In this document: piece by piece, positions 32,124 to 43,072 of the stretch
Numbering within the stretch: position 1 is the stretch's first letter
Layout: each line of letters begins with the position of its first letter
Assembly (NCBI GenBank): GCA_018296165.2
Contig: JACKQL020000021.1
Span: 806,001-870,000, forward strand
Origin: Termitomyces sp. T153
Taxonomy: Eukaryota; Basidiomycota; Agaricomycetes; Agaricales; Lyophyllaceae
DNA length: 64,000 nt
Reading direction: 5' to 3'
Program-made: the position numbers and the translations under genes
The notes under the pieces: generated by a model
The model's input: the letters and a program-made list of their open reading frames with translations, nothing else
Database searches by the model: none
What the model was told of the DNA's origin: nothing

Positions 32124-34464
32124 ATCACAATCCCCCCCAACCCTCTGGAGTTCATCCTCACACAATGCCAGCAGTCAGGTCAACACCTCCACCCATCACT
32201 GCAAGAATGTCTTAGAGAAGGACCTGGAGGTCCCCCCAGGCCCTCCCACCAAAGCTCCCATCCCAGAGGAGTACACATGTGGCCCTGGAGGGCCTGCTAT
32301 CAACCCTCTGCCCCATAGCCACTTGCTGGGCCCCACCCTTGATGAGAAGAAAGCCCTCTGCTTGCCTTTATCACATGCTGCCAAGGCCCCCACCCTCTGC
32401 CCATCCTGTGGGGGTCCCACCTTCATTGTGGACTGCCCCCCACTTCCTCCACTCTCCACTCTGGACCCCCAGCCTGACACCCTACCCCTGTGCCCCTCAC
32501 CCATCTGCTCTGCCACCCATGCCAGATCCAACCCTTGCTCCTCCAACATGCAGGCCACATGCTGATAAGACCCATTTGTTGCTGAGCACCATTTCCAGCA
32601 TTCCTGATTGAACAGCAGCTGATTATATTGACATGGCACAAGTCATAATGCAAGTCACAGTATGTAGCATGTGAAGCCTAGCTCCAAGGTCTGGAACAAG
32701 CCATATCACATGGAGTCTGGATTTTGGGTCTAGAGCAACAAGGCTGAGACCGTTCTTAGCAACTTTTCTGGCAACAACACAGCCTTTCCTCTAAAAATGG
32801 ACACATTGACAGTCATGTGATTTCTTATCATTTTTATTGTTGAGCTTACAAACATACTTGAACAACATCTACACTTCAGGTATTGACATTAGACATGATC
32901 TTTTCTTGTGATTTATTACTTTTACACATCAAATCAACTTCACTTACTTTTACTTAGTTACCAGACTGACACCTCATATGTATCATAAATACTTTGGCAG
33001 ACACTGTCACTAGCAGCAACTATTATTCCCTTTGTATACTATACTTACAAACAGTATAAATACTGCTTGTACATAAAGACTAAAAACAACAAACAGAGTA
33101 CTGTTTCCTCCTCTGTAAGCTTACCAGCTTAAGATTTCATTTGCTCTTTTGCTCACCATTGACAACAACTTAGCAACAGTCTTGCCACCCTTGACTTTGA
33201 CTTTGTGTAGTACCAACTGCAGGTGCCCTTATCATTATTTTGACTTAGCAATGCTAGCAATTATGGCTAGCAACTATTTTTGAGTTTGTCCTCCCTAGTC
33301 TCTTTATCATCACTTTCCCCATCATTTCCCCAACTCCCCTTTTTCTGCTTAGTTCTCCCTTTTTCAATGACTCTTTTGCCTTTGTTCTTTTTCCCTACTT
33401 TTGCCTAGTGACCTTTTGTTATTATCTAGCAACTTAGGCTGGCAATAGTGACTCTTTTCCACTTCTTGTTCACACCACAACCTTTGGCTCTTGTTCTCTG
33501 GAATAGTTACTGACTTGCCCTCTTTAGTAACTTCCTACTGCCAGCTACCCTGTCTAGTGACTAGTATTAGGTCCTCCTTTTTGGTTTCATGCACAGCACT
33601 AGGTGGCATAGGAGCACATCAACGCCAACTCAACAAGATTGGACACTTCTCATGCCTCATCCGACATGAAAGACACACTGAGGTGTCCTGATGAGAACCC
33701 TGTGTCAGTGCCTCAAATTTGCACTGCTCCCCATAACAAGCACAGAGGGCACACTACAAAATCAAGTCAGCCAAAACCTGGTACAATGACACTGGCCACT
33801 CACCAGAGCCTCCACTTGGCACCATTCAAGGGTCAGAGGACCATGCACTTGCCCCACTGCCTCTGCAAACTTCTCCAGGGTCACCTCCTACCTGTGCAAC
33901 CCACAGTGCCTCTGGAACAACCTGCACTTTCCCCAGATCAAAATTGGGCCTTGAGGAATGCACTGCCAGCACTGGGGCCAACCATGCTGGAGCCCTGCCC
34001 CAAGAAGAAACCTCCAAAGGACCTGCCACTGCTGTGGACAGCTCTGCAAAAGCTGAGGTCAGTAATGCATTACCTGCTAAGACCATCACAAGAAAACCTA
34101 CAACTGCAATACATGGATTCTATCCTGTCACAGTCCTGATGTTGATCTAACTCTTTATAGCACCCCTCCCACACCTCAATGCTGTTGTTGTCTGATGGCA
34201 GGGGAGTTGGAGATGCTGAGAATGCTGAAGACAAAGCTGAGGAAGACATGGAAAAGAGTTTTGGAAACTCTGAGGTACACCTGATGCCTTTTAATTGATT
34301 GGGAAGAACTCCCTAACAAACAGTAGCCATGCTTTGACTTCATTCCCCATGCTGCTGCCACTTGCTGTGGTTTGATCAATATTACTTGGCTTCAATTCCC
34401 ATGCCCTGCCAATTCCCAAACCATGCTCCATGTCTCAAGGGTCTTAATGCTAAAGGTGGGGTGA
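32124..34464 (+). pseudogene. 3' part of a plus-strand family-D element, unidentified coding
   Basis: Proline-rich coding-like sequence (KAPTLCPSCGGPTFIVDCP, about 32375-32430) is interrupted by a solo LTR (32563-33621) and resumes to about 34138, with possible further exons to 34275. It ends in the purine tract taaaggtggggtga directly before the LTR at 34465. No RT or integrase is visible and I do not recognise the protein. The element's 5' part was lost at the junction with element 3. Confidence 0.4.
32563..33621 (+). mobile_element. Solo LTR, family F
   Basis: TGATAAGACCC ... GGAGCACATCA, third copy of the family-F LTR. The flanks atgc (32559-32562) and acgc (33622-33625) are a 4-bp duplication with one transition. 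Confidence 0.8.
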
Positions 34465-35611
34465 TGTCATGACCCACTCCCTGAACCCCCAAACCTTGTT
34501 CCCAACCACCTCACTTCCCTGGAGTTCCCTCCAATGCCCCCTCAAACTCCCCCAACCTTTGTGCACCCATGGCGCCCACTCCAAGTAACTCCAATGCTTC
34601 TTCAGCAAACTCCAACAGCTCTCTGACTAATTCTAACATATTTCCCACAGCCTTTAACACTTCCCATGCCTCTCCTGAGACTCTGGGACTCTTCCCCACT
34701 GTTTCTGATGCTAGTGTATGTTACTGGCTTGCTATCCAGACTTACCTGACCAGCTCCAGAGCATCACAACAGCTCTGGGGCAGCTCACGTCCCATCTGAT
34801 TGCATCAGTATATCACCATGGCCCACCCTCTAATCACAACTGACACCTGTTGACTCCATGCGGCCCCAACAAGCCCCACTACCAGACTTGCTGCCCCTGG
34901 AGCTGCTCAGTAGTTTGTATATAAGTTGTAGAGTAGCATCCCATACTCTAGTCTTGATATTGCTTAACATTACCTATGTTCTGATTGTTTGTCTTTCTGT
35001 GTTTCATGTTATGTTTTCTCTTCTCTCAGTCTCCCAGTCTTATCTCAGTCTCCTGGTCTTGTCTTGTCTCTATCTCCATTATTGTCTCATTATCATTTTC
35101 TATCTCTGCTTCAATTTATTTTTGGTCCTCTCTCAATCTTGCCTTGACTCTGTCTCATCTCATTTAACTCTATTTCCTTTATTGTGCCCAAGTTCTTTCA
35201 ACTCTAATGCCATTACAAACTCTGCACTTATGATTACAATCCCAAACATTCTTAACCAACTCCAGACCTTGCTATTTACTTGGCCAAAACCCATCAACAT
35301 CAATTGATCCCCCATCAAACTGTGGCCCCACTCCCATCACTTGTGTAGCCTCTGTTTGCCCCACACTTCTAATACTCACTTCTGGACTTGTTGTGCCTGA
35401 TGCCCCTTCAAGTCCAACCCTTCCCTGCATCTTTTCTTAGACTTCCCCAGACCACCCCAGACTTGCTTGGACCACTCCCCTTTGCTTACTCTTGCAAGTA
35501 TCTGAAGTCTGGACCTCTCCAAAGTGCTAGGTTATCAGTGCAGAATGTTGCATCTGCCTAGTAAGAACTCACCCAGTTAAGTTGAGCCTCCATGGTCAGT
35601 GTAACCTGACA
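34465..35611 (+). repeat. 3' LTR, Gypsy family D
   Basis: TGTCATGACCC ... AACCTGACA, 1147 bp, directly after the purine tract at 34452-34464. No matching duplication follows; the next base begins chromovirus gag in the other orientation, so the right flank was rearranged. Most CpG present in the copy at 1700-2818 is lost here. Confidence 0.85.
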
Positions 35612-35894
35612 CACTGGGCAAGGAAGTTTAGAGCAGGGTGCTGAAACTTCCAAGCTAAATGCAAAAGAGAACCTTGCCACAGCTGCTGGGGGCTTAGAAG
35701 GAGAAGTAAGAGCAAGGAGGAGATGTTCTAGGAGGGCTTGGAAGGAAAGGAACACTGCTTTAGTGGTTTGATGGAGTCCAGTAAGTTCAGCAGTGTGGGA
35801 GATAAGAGAGGCTCAAATGAGTTGAACCTATGTCTCCAGAGATAGCAAACAACTCCAAGCATCATTCTGGGGGCTTGAAGCATCAGAAAGAGGT
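35612..35894 (-). pseudogene. Chromovirus gag 5' fragment
   Basis: The minus strand matches the gag start at 20478-20750: atgcttcaa-gcccccag, gtttgctatctctggagaca, and ctccatcaaaccactaaagcag. It directly follows the LTR at 35895-36168 and is cut off by the family-D LTR at 35611. Confidence 0.75.
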
Positions 35895-36168
35895 TGTAAG
35901 TGCAACCTCTGGAGGCTGTGGCTCAATCACACAACTGGCAGAGGGAGATCCAAAGTCTATTAAGCACAGTACAATGTCTACAAGTAGGACCACACACCTG
36001 GCAGAGGGAGATCCAAAGAAAACAAGTCTGAGGATCTCCAATGCCAGAGTTTGGAAAATCTACTCAAGTCACATGACCTTGCCATGTGGCTTCTGCACAG
36101 AACACACATGGCAACTGATCATGTGATTGGTCACATGATCAAACACATGCATCAGCAGTTTCCTAACA
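35895..36168 (-). repeat. Chromovirus LTR shared by two partial elements
   Basis: On the minus strand TGTTAGGAAACTGC ... CACTTACA, 274 bp. Upstream lies a chromodomain-ending pol with purine tract agaggaagggta; downstream lies a gag start. One LTR therefore serves as 3' LTR of one element and 5' LTR of the next. Confidence 0.8.
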
Positions 36169-36179
36169 TTACCCTTCCT

Positions 36180-37772
36180 CTAGCATGTGGCATCTTGATG
36201 CACTGAGTAGAAGAAGTCACAGATTGCCTGGTCAGCTGCTGAAAGGGGGTAGATGCCTCAGATGGCTCTTGGGGCATTGGGATGTCTGCAGTAGAAGTCC
36301 TGGACCAGAGCAGGTGCATGCACATTGGCCTGTGGTTCCCAAGAGATGTCCTCAATGCCATATCCCTTCTACTTCACCTTGAGCTGCAGCTTCCCTTGGA
36401 ATATCCTGCTATCCAAGGTTTCCTCCACCTCTTACTCCTCCTCATCATTGACCAGGACTGGTAGTGGGGGTGGCTTAGGGTGGTGGCTAGGAATTCGATA
36501 TTCTGGTGCTGGAAAAAGTTTGACAACATTGAAGACTGGGTGCAATTGGCATAGGCCTGCTGGGAACTTAAGTTGGTATGCTAAAGGCCCCACTTTCTTC
36601 TTGACCATGAAGGGGCCAAGATGACAATGTGACAGTTTTTGAGATGGCCTTGTGGTCTTAATATCTGAGCTATTCAAGTACACACAATCCTCTGGCTTGT
36701 AAACTGGGGCTGGTGTCTGGTGATGGTCATAGTAGTGTGCCATGTTCTCTTTGGCCTTCACCAATGCAGCTTTTGCCTCTTTCTGTGCCCTCTTCATCCA
36801 GTCCACAAACTCATTGACAGAGTCATTCTCAGAGGGGCATGCCTGAGGCTCAAATCCCATGCATGAGTGCTTGCCAGTGTCCAGGAAGAATGGAGTCATC
36901 TGCATGGAAGAGTGAATGTGGTTGTTGTACTGGAATTCAGCATCTGGCAGCAGCTCATCCCAGTCATCCTGCCTCTCATTACAAAACAGGCAGAGATACT
37001 GTTCCAGTTCCTAGTTAACTTGTTCTGTCTGCCCATCAGACTGAAGGTGATAGGCCATGGTAGTATAGAGCTTCACTTCTAGCAGGTGATACAGTTCCCA
37101 AGTGAACTCTGCCACAAACTGGGGGCCCCAGTCAGAGACATACACATCTAACAGACCATGAAGTTTCCAGACATTCTTCCAATACAGGCTGGCTGCTCCT
37201 AAGGCAGAGCATATTGTGTGAGTAGGGATGAAGTGGGCTTATCTACCATAGAGGTCCACCACTACCATCACTCCATCATATCCATGAGCATCTGGAAGTT
37301 CCACAATGAAATCCACTAATGCAACACTCCAGCAGGCAGCCAGAATAGGAAGCAGGTGGAGCTGACCCATTGGTGGCTAGTAGCAAGGCTTGGTGTGGAG
37401 ACAGAGTTCACAGTTGCTAGTGTAGGTGCCTATATATCAGGAGATCTGTGGCCACCAATAGTTCTAGGATACCAGCTCTAATGTCTTCCATCTTCCAGGA
37501 TGTCTAGCTACCTGAGAGTCATAATGTGGTTTTACAATGCACCAGCAAAGTTCTGGAATGTTAGGCATGTAAATGCATCCTCTGAAGGTCAGAAGCCCAT
37601 CCTGAAGACCCCACTCATCTGCATGCACTGACTTAACTCTGCTTGCCCATTGAGCTCATAGGGCCTGTGCAACCTGGGCAACTGCATCCTTCTGCACACC
37701 CTCTCAGTTCCCTCTTTGGATGTCCCTAAGGATGTTTGTCTCATACCCTTGAACTATGATCCCTTCTAGCAC
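36180..37772 (-). pseudogene. Chromovirus integrase and chromodomain remnant
   Basis: Minus-strand order: integrase zinc finger (about 37500-37390, NYWWPQIS and CELCLHTKPC), core with VALVDFIVELPD, YVSDWGPQFVAEF and YHLQSDGQTEQVN, the GPY/F region in the open frame 36905-36432 (HCHLGPFMVKKKVGPLAYQL, LHPVFNVVKL), and a chromodomain at about 36440-36230 (DSRIFQGKLQLKVK and KGYGIEDISWEP). Chromodomains steer such integrases to modified chromatin. Several stops. The fragment is cut at 37772 by element 1. Confidence 0.85.
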
Positions 37773-38365
37773 TGTAGTACTGGGTTAGAGTAATACTGAT
37801 AGTTCTGGGGCTTTCTTGAAGACTTAGGAAGTCCACTCCAATTCCACACTGATGTCTTGATAATTGTTTGAGGTTGAGGTTTACTTCCAAAATATTTCTA
37901 TTCTGAATGTAGAGGTGTTTCAACAAACTCCAGCCTAAGTGATTCACTCCCTGGGAACCACCAAGCCTTTGCCTATTAATTGCCTGTCCATTTGCTACTC
38001 TACTTGGACTATTTATACCTCTTTCTACAGTGCACAGACCACCCCCTACATGTGACTTTTGGTTCCATACTTTCCAGCCCCTTATTCATAACTGTTATTC
38101 TAATTCCTCCTTTTGGCATGCCTGTTTCAGTGCCACAGGCCAGTTCCTGGTTCCATCATTCCTCCTTTGCATTCTTAGCTTCCATTTGCCCCATTTATCT
38201 CTCCCTCCTTTGTATTTCTTCCATTCATATTCTTCTCCATTCAGTTTCTTCCCTTCTTCTTCCTTTATTTATTTCATATTCTTCCCCATTCAGGTTCTTT
38301 CCCATTCAGGTTCTTCCATTCATCTTCCTTTATTCATTTCATATTCTTCCCTTTTCAGGTTACAC
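37773..38365 (-). repeat. 3' LTR of element 1, truncated
   Basis: Matches 56086-56700 closely, then diverges. Its right end and exon 1 of the neighbouring accessory gene appear deleted. It includes a pyrimidine-rich minisatellite built on cattcaggttcttcc. Confidence 0.75.
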
Positions 38366-38378
38366 CTCTTCTATCCAG

Positions 38379-39373
38379 GTTTTTACAGACCAATCTGATT
38401 TCGAGCACATTTCTCAACAATTGGGCATCTACAAAGCCTTATACAGCATTCAGGAACTCATCAATTGCAGCCTTGCACAGTCTTCTGCCACTATCAAGAA
38501 TTGGTGCATTTTTGCTGACATCATTCTTAAAATAATCAAGGACCATTGTGTCAAAGAAGCTGCCGACTGAGCCACCAAAGAGGCTAAAGAACGTGCCAAG
38601 GTCCATCCTTCTATTCTCATTGCAACTCTATTCTGATGCCTCCTAGACCTGCCATTGTGATGACACTTGCAAAGCTCATGAACGCTGTCAGGAGCATGAT
38701 AGTGACATGGAGATGATGAGTGTGTCCTCTCCATGCCCTTCCAAGTGCAAGCCTAACGACGTGAGCCTCTCCTTTATTTTTAGAAATGCAAATTAATGAG
38801 TTATTTACTTGTTTCTTGCTCTTTTCCCTTTCCAATCAGCCTATGCCTGAGGTGGCACCAGAAGCCAAGAAACTCCATCTCCATCCTTCCATTGGTGCAT
38901 TCCTTTTACTTCTTTTATTTGAATCTTTCTTAATCCTTCTTCTTCAGCCTCATACCATCCCAACGGTTCATGTGCACAGGCTTTGTTGGACGAAACCAAT
39001 CACATCTTAGCCAAGGACAGCAAGGTTTCTTGCTCCATGCTATGTGACTATGCTCAGGCACTTGATCAAACTGCCTGCCAACAGCTTTTTGCCTTGGACA
39101 TTGCTCAGCAACTCTGCAAACAACTTATTGCCCATTGCAAGGCTGTTAGGACCGCACTCAATAATCATGACATTGCAGACACTGGCATCTTGATTTGTGA
39201 TCTGCAAGTCACCTCCAGTTTGCAATTGGTCTGTCTATTTCACTTATTCAGAACCTTCCTGTCACTTATCAATCTTTTCCCAGCCAGCTATCACCAAAAA
39301 TTCTTCTATTGAGGTCTCTGGAATGGATCCCAAAGTGGACAAAATAGCAAATGCTATTGAAGCAACATTGTAG
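38379..39373 (+). pseudogene. Antisense accessory gene of Gypsy element 1, exons 2-6
   Basis: Plus-strand exons: 38379-38600, 38647-38760, 38840-38894 (55 nt), 38948-39228, 39284-39373, all with GT-AG introns and consistent phase, ending in TAG. It is homologous to 43073-44388 although most residues differ: DQSDFEHISQQLGIYKAL aligns with NQADFPLLANQKGLYDTL. Only one in-frame stop is seen (38568-38570). Exon 3 is cysteine-rich (CHCDDTCKAHERC). Exon 1 is missing with the LTR end. The last exon ends about 430 bp from the pol stop, tail-to-tail. Predicted mostly helical, no known domain, no signal peptide visible. Confidence 0.75.
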
Positions 39374-39804
39374 TTGTTATAGCTTAGATTGCTAGGTCTT
39401 AGCCCCAATAGATTGTTGTATTTTGTGAGTTTTTGCTTTCTTTGCCTTGTTTCTTTCAAAACGGCTGCCCATGTTGAACTTCTTTGTTTGCTCATCATTG
39501 ATCATCTCCAATCAGCTTTGATCCCTGATTGAGTGATGCACCACAGCTCCTTTTGCAACTTTTCTTGCTTCTTTTCACCTTCCATGGTTTATTCTCAGTT
39601 TGCCATTTCTATTCTTGCTTTAACTCGCTTCCCTCATTTGTTCTCCTTTGTTTTGGCATATTGGCACTTTCTATACCCCCACTATTGTTTCCTAGCATTG
39701 TAGACATTGTATAGCAGTCTCCTAGCATAACTATACACCTTCTTCAATACATTTCCTCAACATGTCAACTTATTTTTGTAGTCCTTGAGGCTTTTGTCCA
39801 TAAC

Positions 39805-42006
39805 TTAGCTGGGTCCTGTGACTTGTGGGATTCCTTCATGCAGATGTATGCCCTGGAGGTAAAGATCCTCAACAATTCCCTCAGTCCTTTCTTCCATTAG
39901 CTCTTGTAGTTTAGATGGAGTGATATCAATCCATTCTTTTATACTGGTAGGCAGCATGATGTGTTGCCTAGCTTTGTAAGGAATGACCCTAAATGCTGCC
40001 ACCCTTTCTTGCCACACAGTACTATCCAACTCTGCCACTATGTAGTTGCCCCCTTTAGTTCTTGTGAGCACTACCATAGGTCCCCAATAGTGAGCAGACA
40101 TCTTCCCACTTAATGACTTGGCTGCCACCATATTCCTAACCAATACTAAGTCTTTTGGCTTGGACTTGTACTCTTCAATAGAGGTTTCATTTTCTCTTGT
40201 GAAGTTCTCTGCCCATTTCAACTTTTCCTTACTAACTCTGCTCCTCATCTCTTCTACATGCTGGTAGTGCTTTGCCAGTGCTTGAGCCCTTAAGCCAACT
40301 AGTTCTTCAGTAGACACTGGTCCTTCAGGCCAGTCCACTAACCAAGTTGCCTCCACTAAGTCCAATGGTAGAATAGGATGTGCTCCAGTTACTAAGAAAA
40401 AGGGGGAACACCCAAACCTCTTTCTAACTGTGATCCTGTCTGCCCACATTACATGCCAGAAGAACCAATACCACTTGGTCTTGTCTTCATAGGCTTTATA
40501 CAAGGCTTGCCTCACATCCCAATGTGGTCTTTCTATTCTTCCATTAGCTCTAGAATTATAGGGAGCAATAGTTATGCCCTGTATCCCATACTTCTTAGAT
40601 AGCCAATGTACCACCTTTGTAAACTGCCCAGCATTGTCTGTCACAATGTTGCTTATGCACCCCCATCTACAGATTACTTCTTCAAATAACCACTGCCCAA
40701 TCAACTTGTGGTCGTCCTTCCTCAAAGGTCTACCTTCCATCCATGAGGTTAAAGCACACCTCCCATGTACAATATATTTACACCCATTGGAACTTGGTAT
40801 CATATGCATGGTATCCAAGTGTATGGTTTCAAATATACTGGGAGTATAGGCTACCACAGGTTGCCTACACACTGCCACCTTCTGACAAACTTGGCAAGCA
40901 TGACAAGTGTTTGTGTACCACTTTACATCTGCTTCCATTTCTGGCCACCAAAACCTTTCCTCTAACAATGCTTTAGTTGCAAAGGTCCCTCTATGGCCTA
41001 GTGCATCATGGGCTGACTTCAACATGTACATCCTCCTGTCCTTCTCTATCACTAGCTTGTGTTTTCCTTCTTCTCCTCTTCTATAGAGCCTTCCTTTAAG
41101 ATCAAAGAAGAATTGTCTTGCAAACTTGAGAAACTGTCCTTCCTTCATCCTTAACACTTCTCTTGGTACTTTCCCAGGATGCCTAAGCCAGTCCTGTACT
41201 AGAGGCAAGAGACTGTCTAAGGTTTTCCCCTTCTCTGTTCTTCTTTCTTCTTGGTACTCTCCTACTGTAGAGGAAGAGGGTTCTTCTGATAACAAGAGTG
41301 TAGACAAAGTTAGAACTGCCACTGGATTCAAGGTAGCTCCTGCTTTATTACTCTTCTCTTGCAACCTTAAGCCTATTCCCTGCTCCCTGTCCCTACCCAA
41401 CTTCACTTCTTCTTGCACATCTTCTGGAGAGGTTGCTAGCAAGTAACCTCCTCTTGTGTCAATCTGGTCTATGAAGTCTTCCAACTTGAGGGGCACATAC
41501 TCCTCCCAACCAGGTACTTTGTTGATCTCATCTGGATATTCAAAGATCATTTGTTTGGGATCATCCAATAGTGACTGATCTACAGGAGCATACTCCTCAT
41601 ACCCTGGCTGCTTCTCCCTGCAAGATAAACCATCCATACTGAAAGTCTTCCCTGGGACATGCCTCAAGGTGAAGTGATACATAAGTACAGCTTCCACCCA
41701 GCACATTATAGTGGCATTAGGCCCAATCCCTGGATTGCTTAGCATCCCTTTCAGGTACTTAGCATCACTCTCAACAATAAGCTTCCTGCACCCTAGTAAC
41801 CAATAGCTGCTGACTTGTAAGGCTCTCATAAGACCATACAACTCCCTCTTAGGTTGTGAAAACCTGGCCTCTCTCTCATTCAGAGTGAGTGACCCTAGTC
41901 TAGCACAGGTCCTTATCTTGGGATTGCTACCATCCTCCTGGAAGATACCAAATCCAACAGCCATCCAAGAAGTGTCCACTGCCAAGATTACAGCACCTTC
42001 AGACTC
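39805..42006 (-). CDS. Element 1 RNase H-integrase (second part of split pol)
   Basis: Open frame of about 730 residues after removing the LTR-derived start. RNase H: LAVDTSWMAVGFG, REARFSQPKRELYGL and ESDAKYLKGM. Integrase zinc finger: HDALGHRGTF ... CHACQVCQ. Catalytic core D-D-E visible in HLDTMHMIPSS, TDNAGQFTKV and NGRIERPHWD. C-terminal GPMVVLTRTKGGNYIVAELD. It copies and inserts the element DNA. The first half is at 51908-53481. In this position it has no proper start because element 2 separates it from the RT. No internal stop. Confidence 0.9.
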   Translation of the reverse strand, partial: ESEGAVILAVDTSWMAVGFGIFQEDGSNPKIRTCARLGSLTLNEREARFSQPKRELYGLMRALQVSSYWLLGCRKLIVESDAKYLKGMLSNPGIGPNATIMCWVEAVLMYHFTLRHVPGKTFSMDGLSCREKQPGYEEYAPVDQSLLDDPKQMIFEYPDEINKVPGWEEYVPLKLEDFIDQIDTRGGYLLATSPEDVQEEVKLGRDREQGIGLRLQEKSNKAGATLNPVAVLTLSTLLLSEEPSSSTVGEYQEERRTEKGKTLDSLLPLVQDWLRHPGKVPREVLRMKEGQFLKFARQFFFDLKGRLYRRGEEGKHKLVIEKDRRMYMLKSAHDALGHRGTFATKALLEERFWWPEMEADVKWYTNTCHACQVCQKVAVCRQPVVAYTPSIFETIHLDTMHMIPSSNGCKYIVHGRCALTSWMEGRPLRKDDHKLIGQWLFEEVICRWGCISNIVTDNAGQFTKVVHWLSKKYGIQGITIAPYNSRANGRIERPHWDVRQALYKAYEDKTKWYWFFWHVMWADRITVRKRFGCSPFFLVTGAHPILPLDLVEATWLVDWPEGPVSTEELVGLRAQALAKHYQHVEEMRSRVSKEKLKWAENFTRENETSIEEYKSKPKDLVLVRNMVAAKSLSGKMSAHYWGPMVVLTRTKGGNYIVAELDSTVWQERVAAFRVIPYKARQHIMLPTSIKEWIDITPSKLQELMEERTEGIVEDLYLQGIHLHEGIPQVTGPS

Positions 42007-42010
42007 ATAG

Positions 42011-42862
42011 TGATGTGAAAGTAAGTTTGATGTCATTAATGATGTGATCAACTTATCAAACTTTCTATTCACAGTTTGTTTTGGAGGCTTTTAGTTACAC
42101 TCGAACTTACTTAGAACTTCAATAGAAGAGAAGCAAGTTAAATATTTTAATGATTTGATTCTAAGCTTGAGATGGTCTTGTGCTAAAGAAAGGGCTCAAC
42201 AGTATATTTACTACTCCCAAAGCAACTAATGCACTCTTAAGCCTAAGAATTCTGCTCCCTGAGGAACTCCAAGCCATGGTACATAGTCTGCTTGCCTTTC
42301 TCCCTATTCTTCCATCCTTTTTATACCCTGTTGTCTGTGCATGGACCAGTGCATTCCACGTGGTATTGTGCTGCGATAATTGGTCTGCATGTCATTTCTC
42401 CTGTGTCATTCCGTCCATCTGAGATTTCCATGGTTTTTACTCTTTCCTTCCCTACTCCTTTGTTTTTCTAACCATTTTATGGTCATTCTTTGGGACTCAA
42501 TAGTGTAGCTTAGAAATTTAAAATACACATGTCATGGTAGGTGTTTTGATCATTGGGATTGTTTTGCAGTTTATTGCAGAGGTTCATCAGCCTTGATGGC
42601 TGATCTTGGATTATGATCTGAGCATCTTGGCCTGAGCATTGCCACAGACTTGGCACTTTGTCAGTCTGATGTATTTGCATTGGTCTAGTCATCTTTTTCG
42701 TGTTACGAGGGTGGTAGTACTTATTGGTTTTTAAAGGTATGTTTTTGTGTCTACAGTTTTCAACATTTGGCTTACAGTTTTCAGCTGTCTGATGTAGAAA
42801 ACATTCTTTTAGTTTGTTCTGTGCACTTTTTGTCAGACCTCAGTTTTGAGGCCGGCGTATCA
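42011..42862 (-). repeat. 3' LTR of element 2
   Basis: 852 bp, TGATGTGAAAG ... GGCGTATCA, adjacent to the purine tract complement cctcccccacact. Differences from the other LTR are few and mostly transitions, for example ccaaagcaac against cctgaagcaac. Confidence 0.95.
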
Positions 42863-43072
42863 CCTCCCCCACACTTTCAGATGACTGCCCTCAGTCATTT
42901 TGTCATCCTTGGTAAGCCTACGTCTGTCCCTGCCCTTTTTTGATCCGAAAGATTTATTTTCCCTTTCTTTCAAAGTCAGAAAATAAATTTCCATCTCATT
43001 TTTCCTGTTTGATCACTCCCGCTGAAAGTTGTTTTATAAAGACCTCGCTGTGCCATTTGTTCTCTTTGACCA

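Noticed and set aside
34858..35307. Hydrophobic frame in the family-D LTR as a membrane protein
   Set aside because: It lies inside an LTR and only reflects T-rich sequence; the frame is not kept in the other LTR copies.
37980..38570. Long plus-strand frame taken as exon 1 of the element 1 accessory gene
   Set aside because: Its first two thirds lie in the LTR and are repeated at 56255-56866; only the part from 38379 matches the accessory gene.
42007..42072. First residues of the 39805-42072 frame
   Set aside because: They are encoded by element 2 LTR sequence fused to element 1 pol and are not part of either protein.
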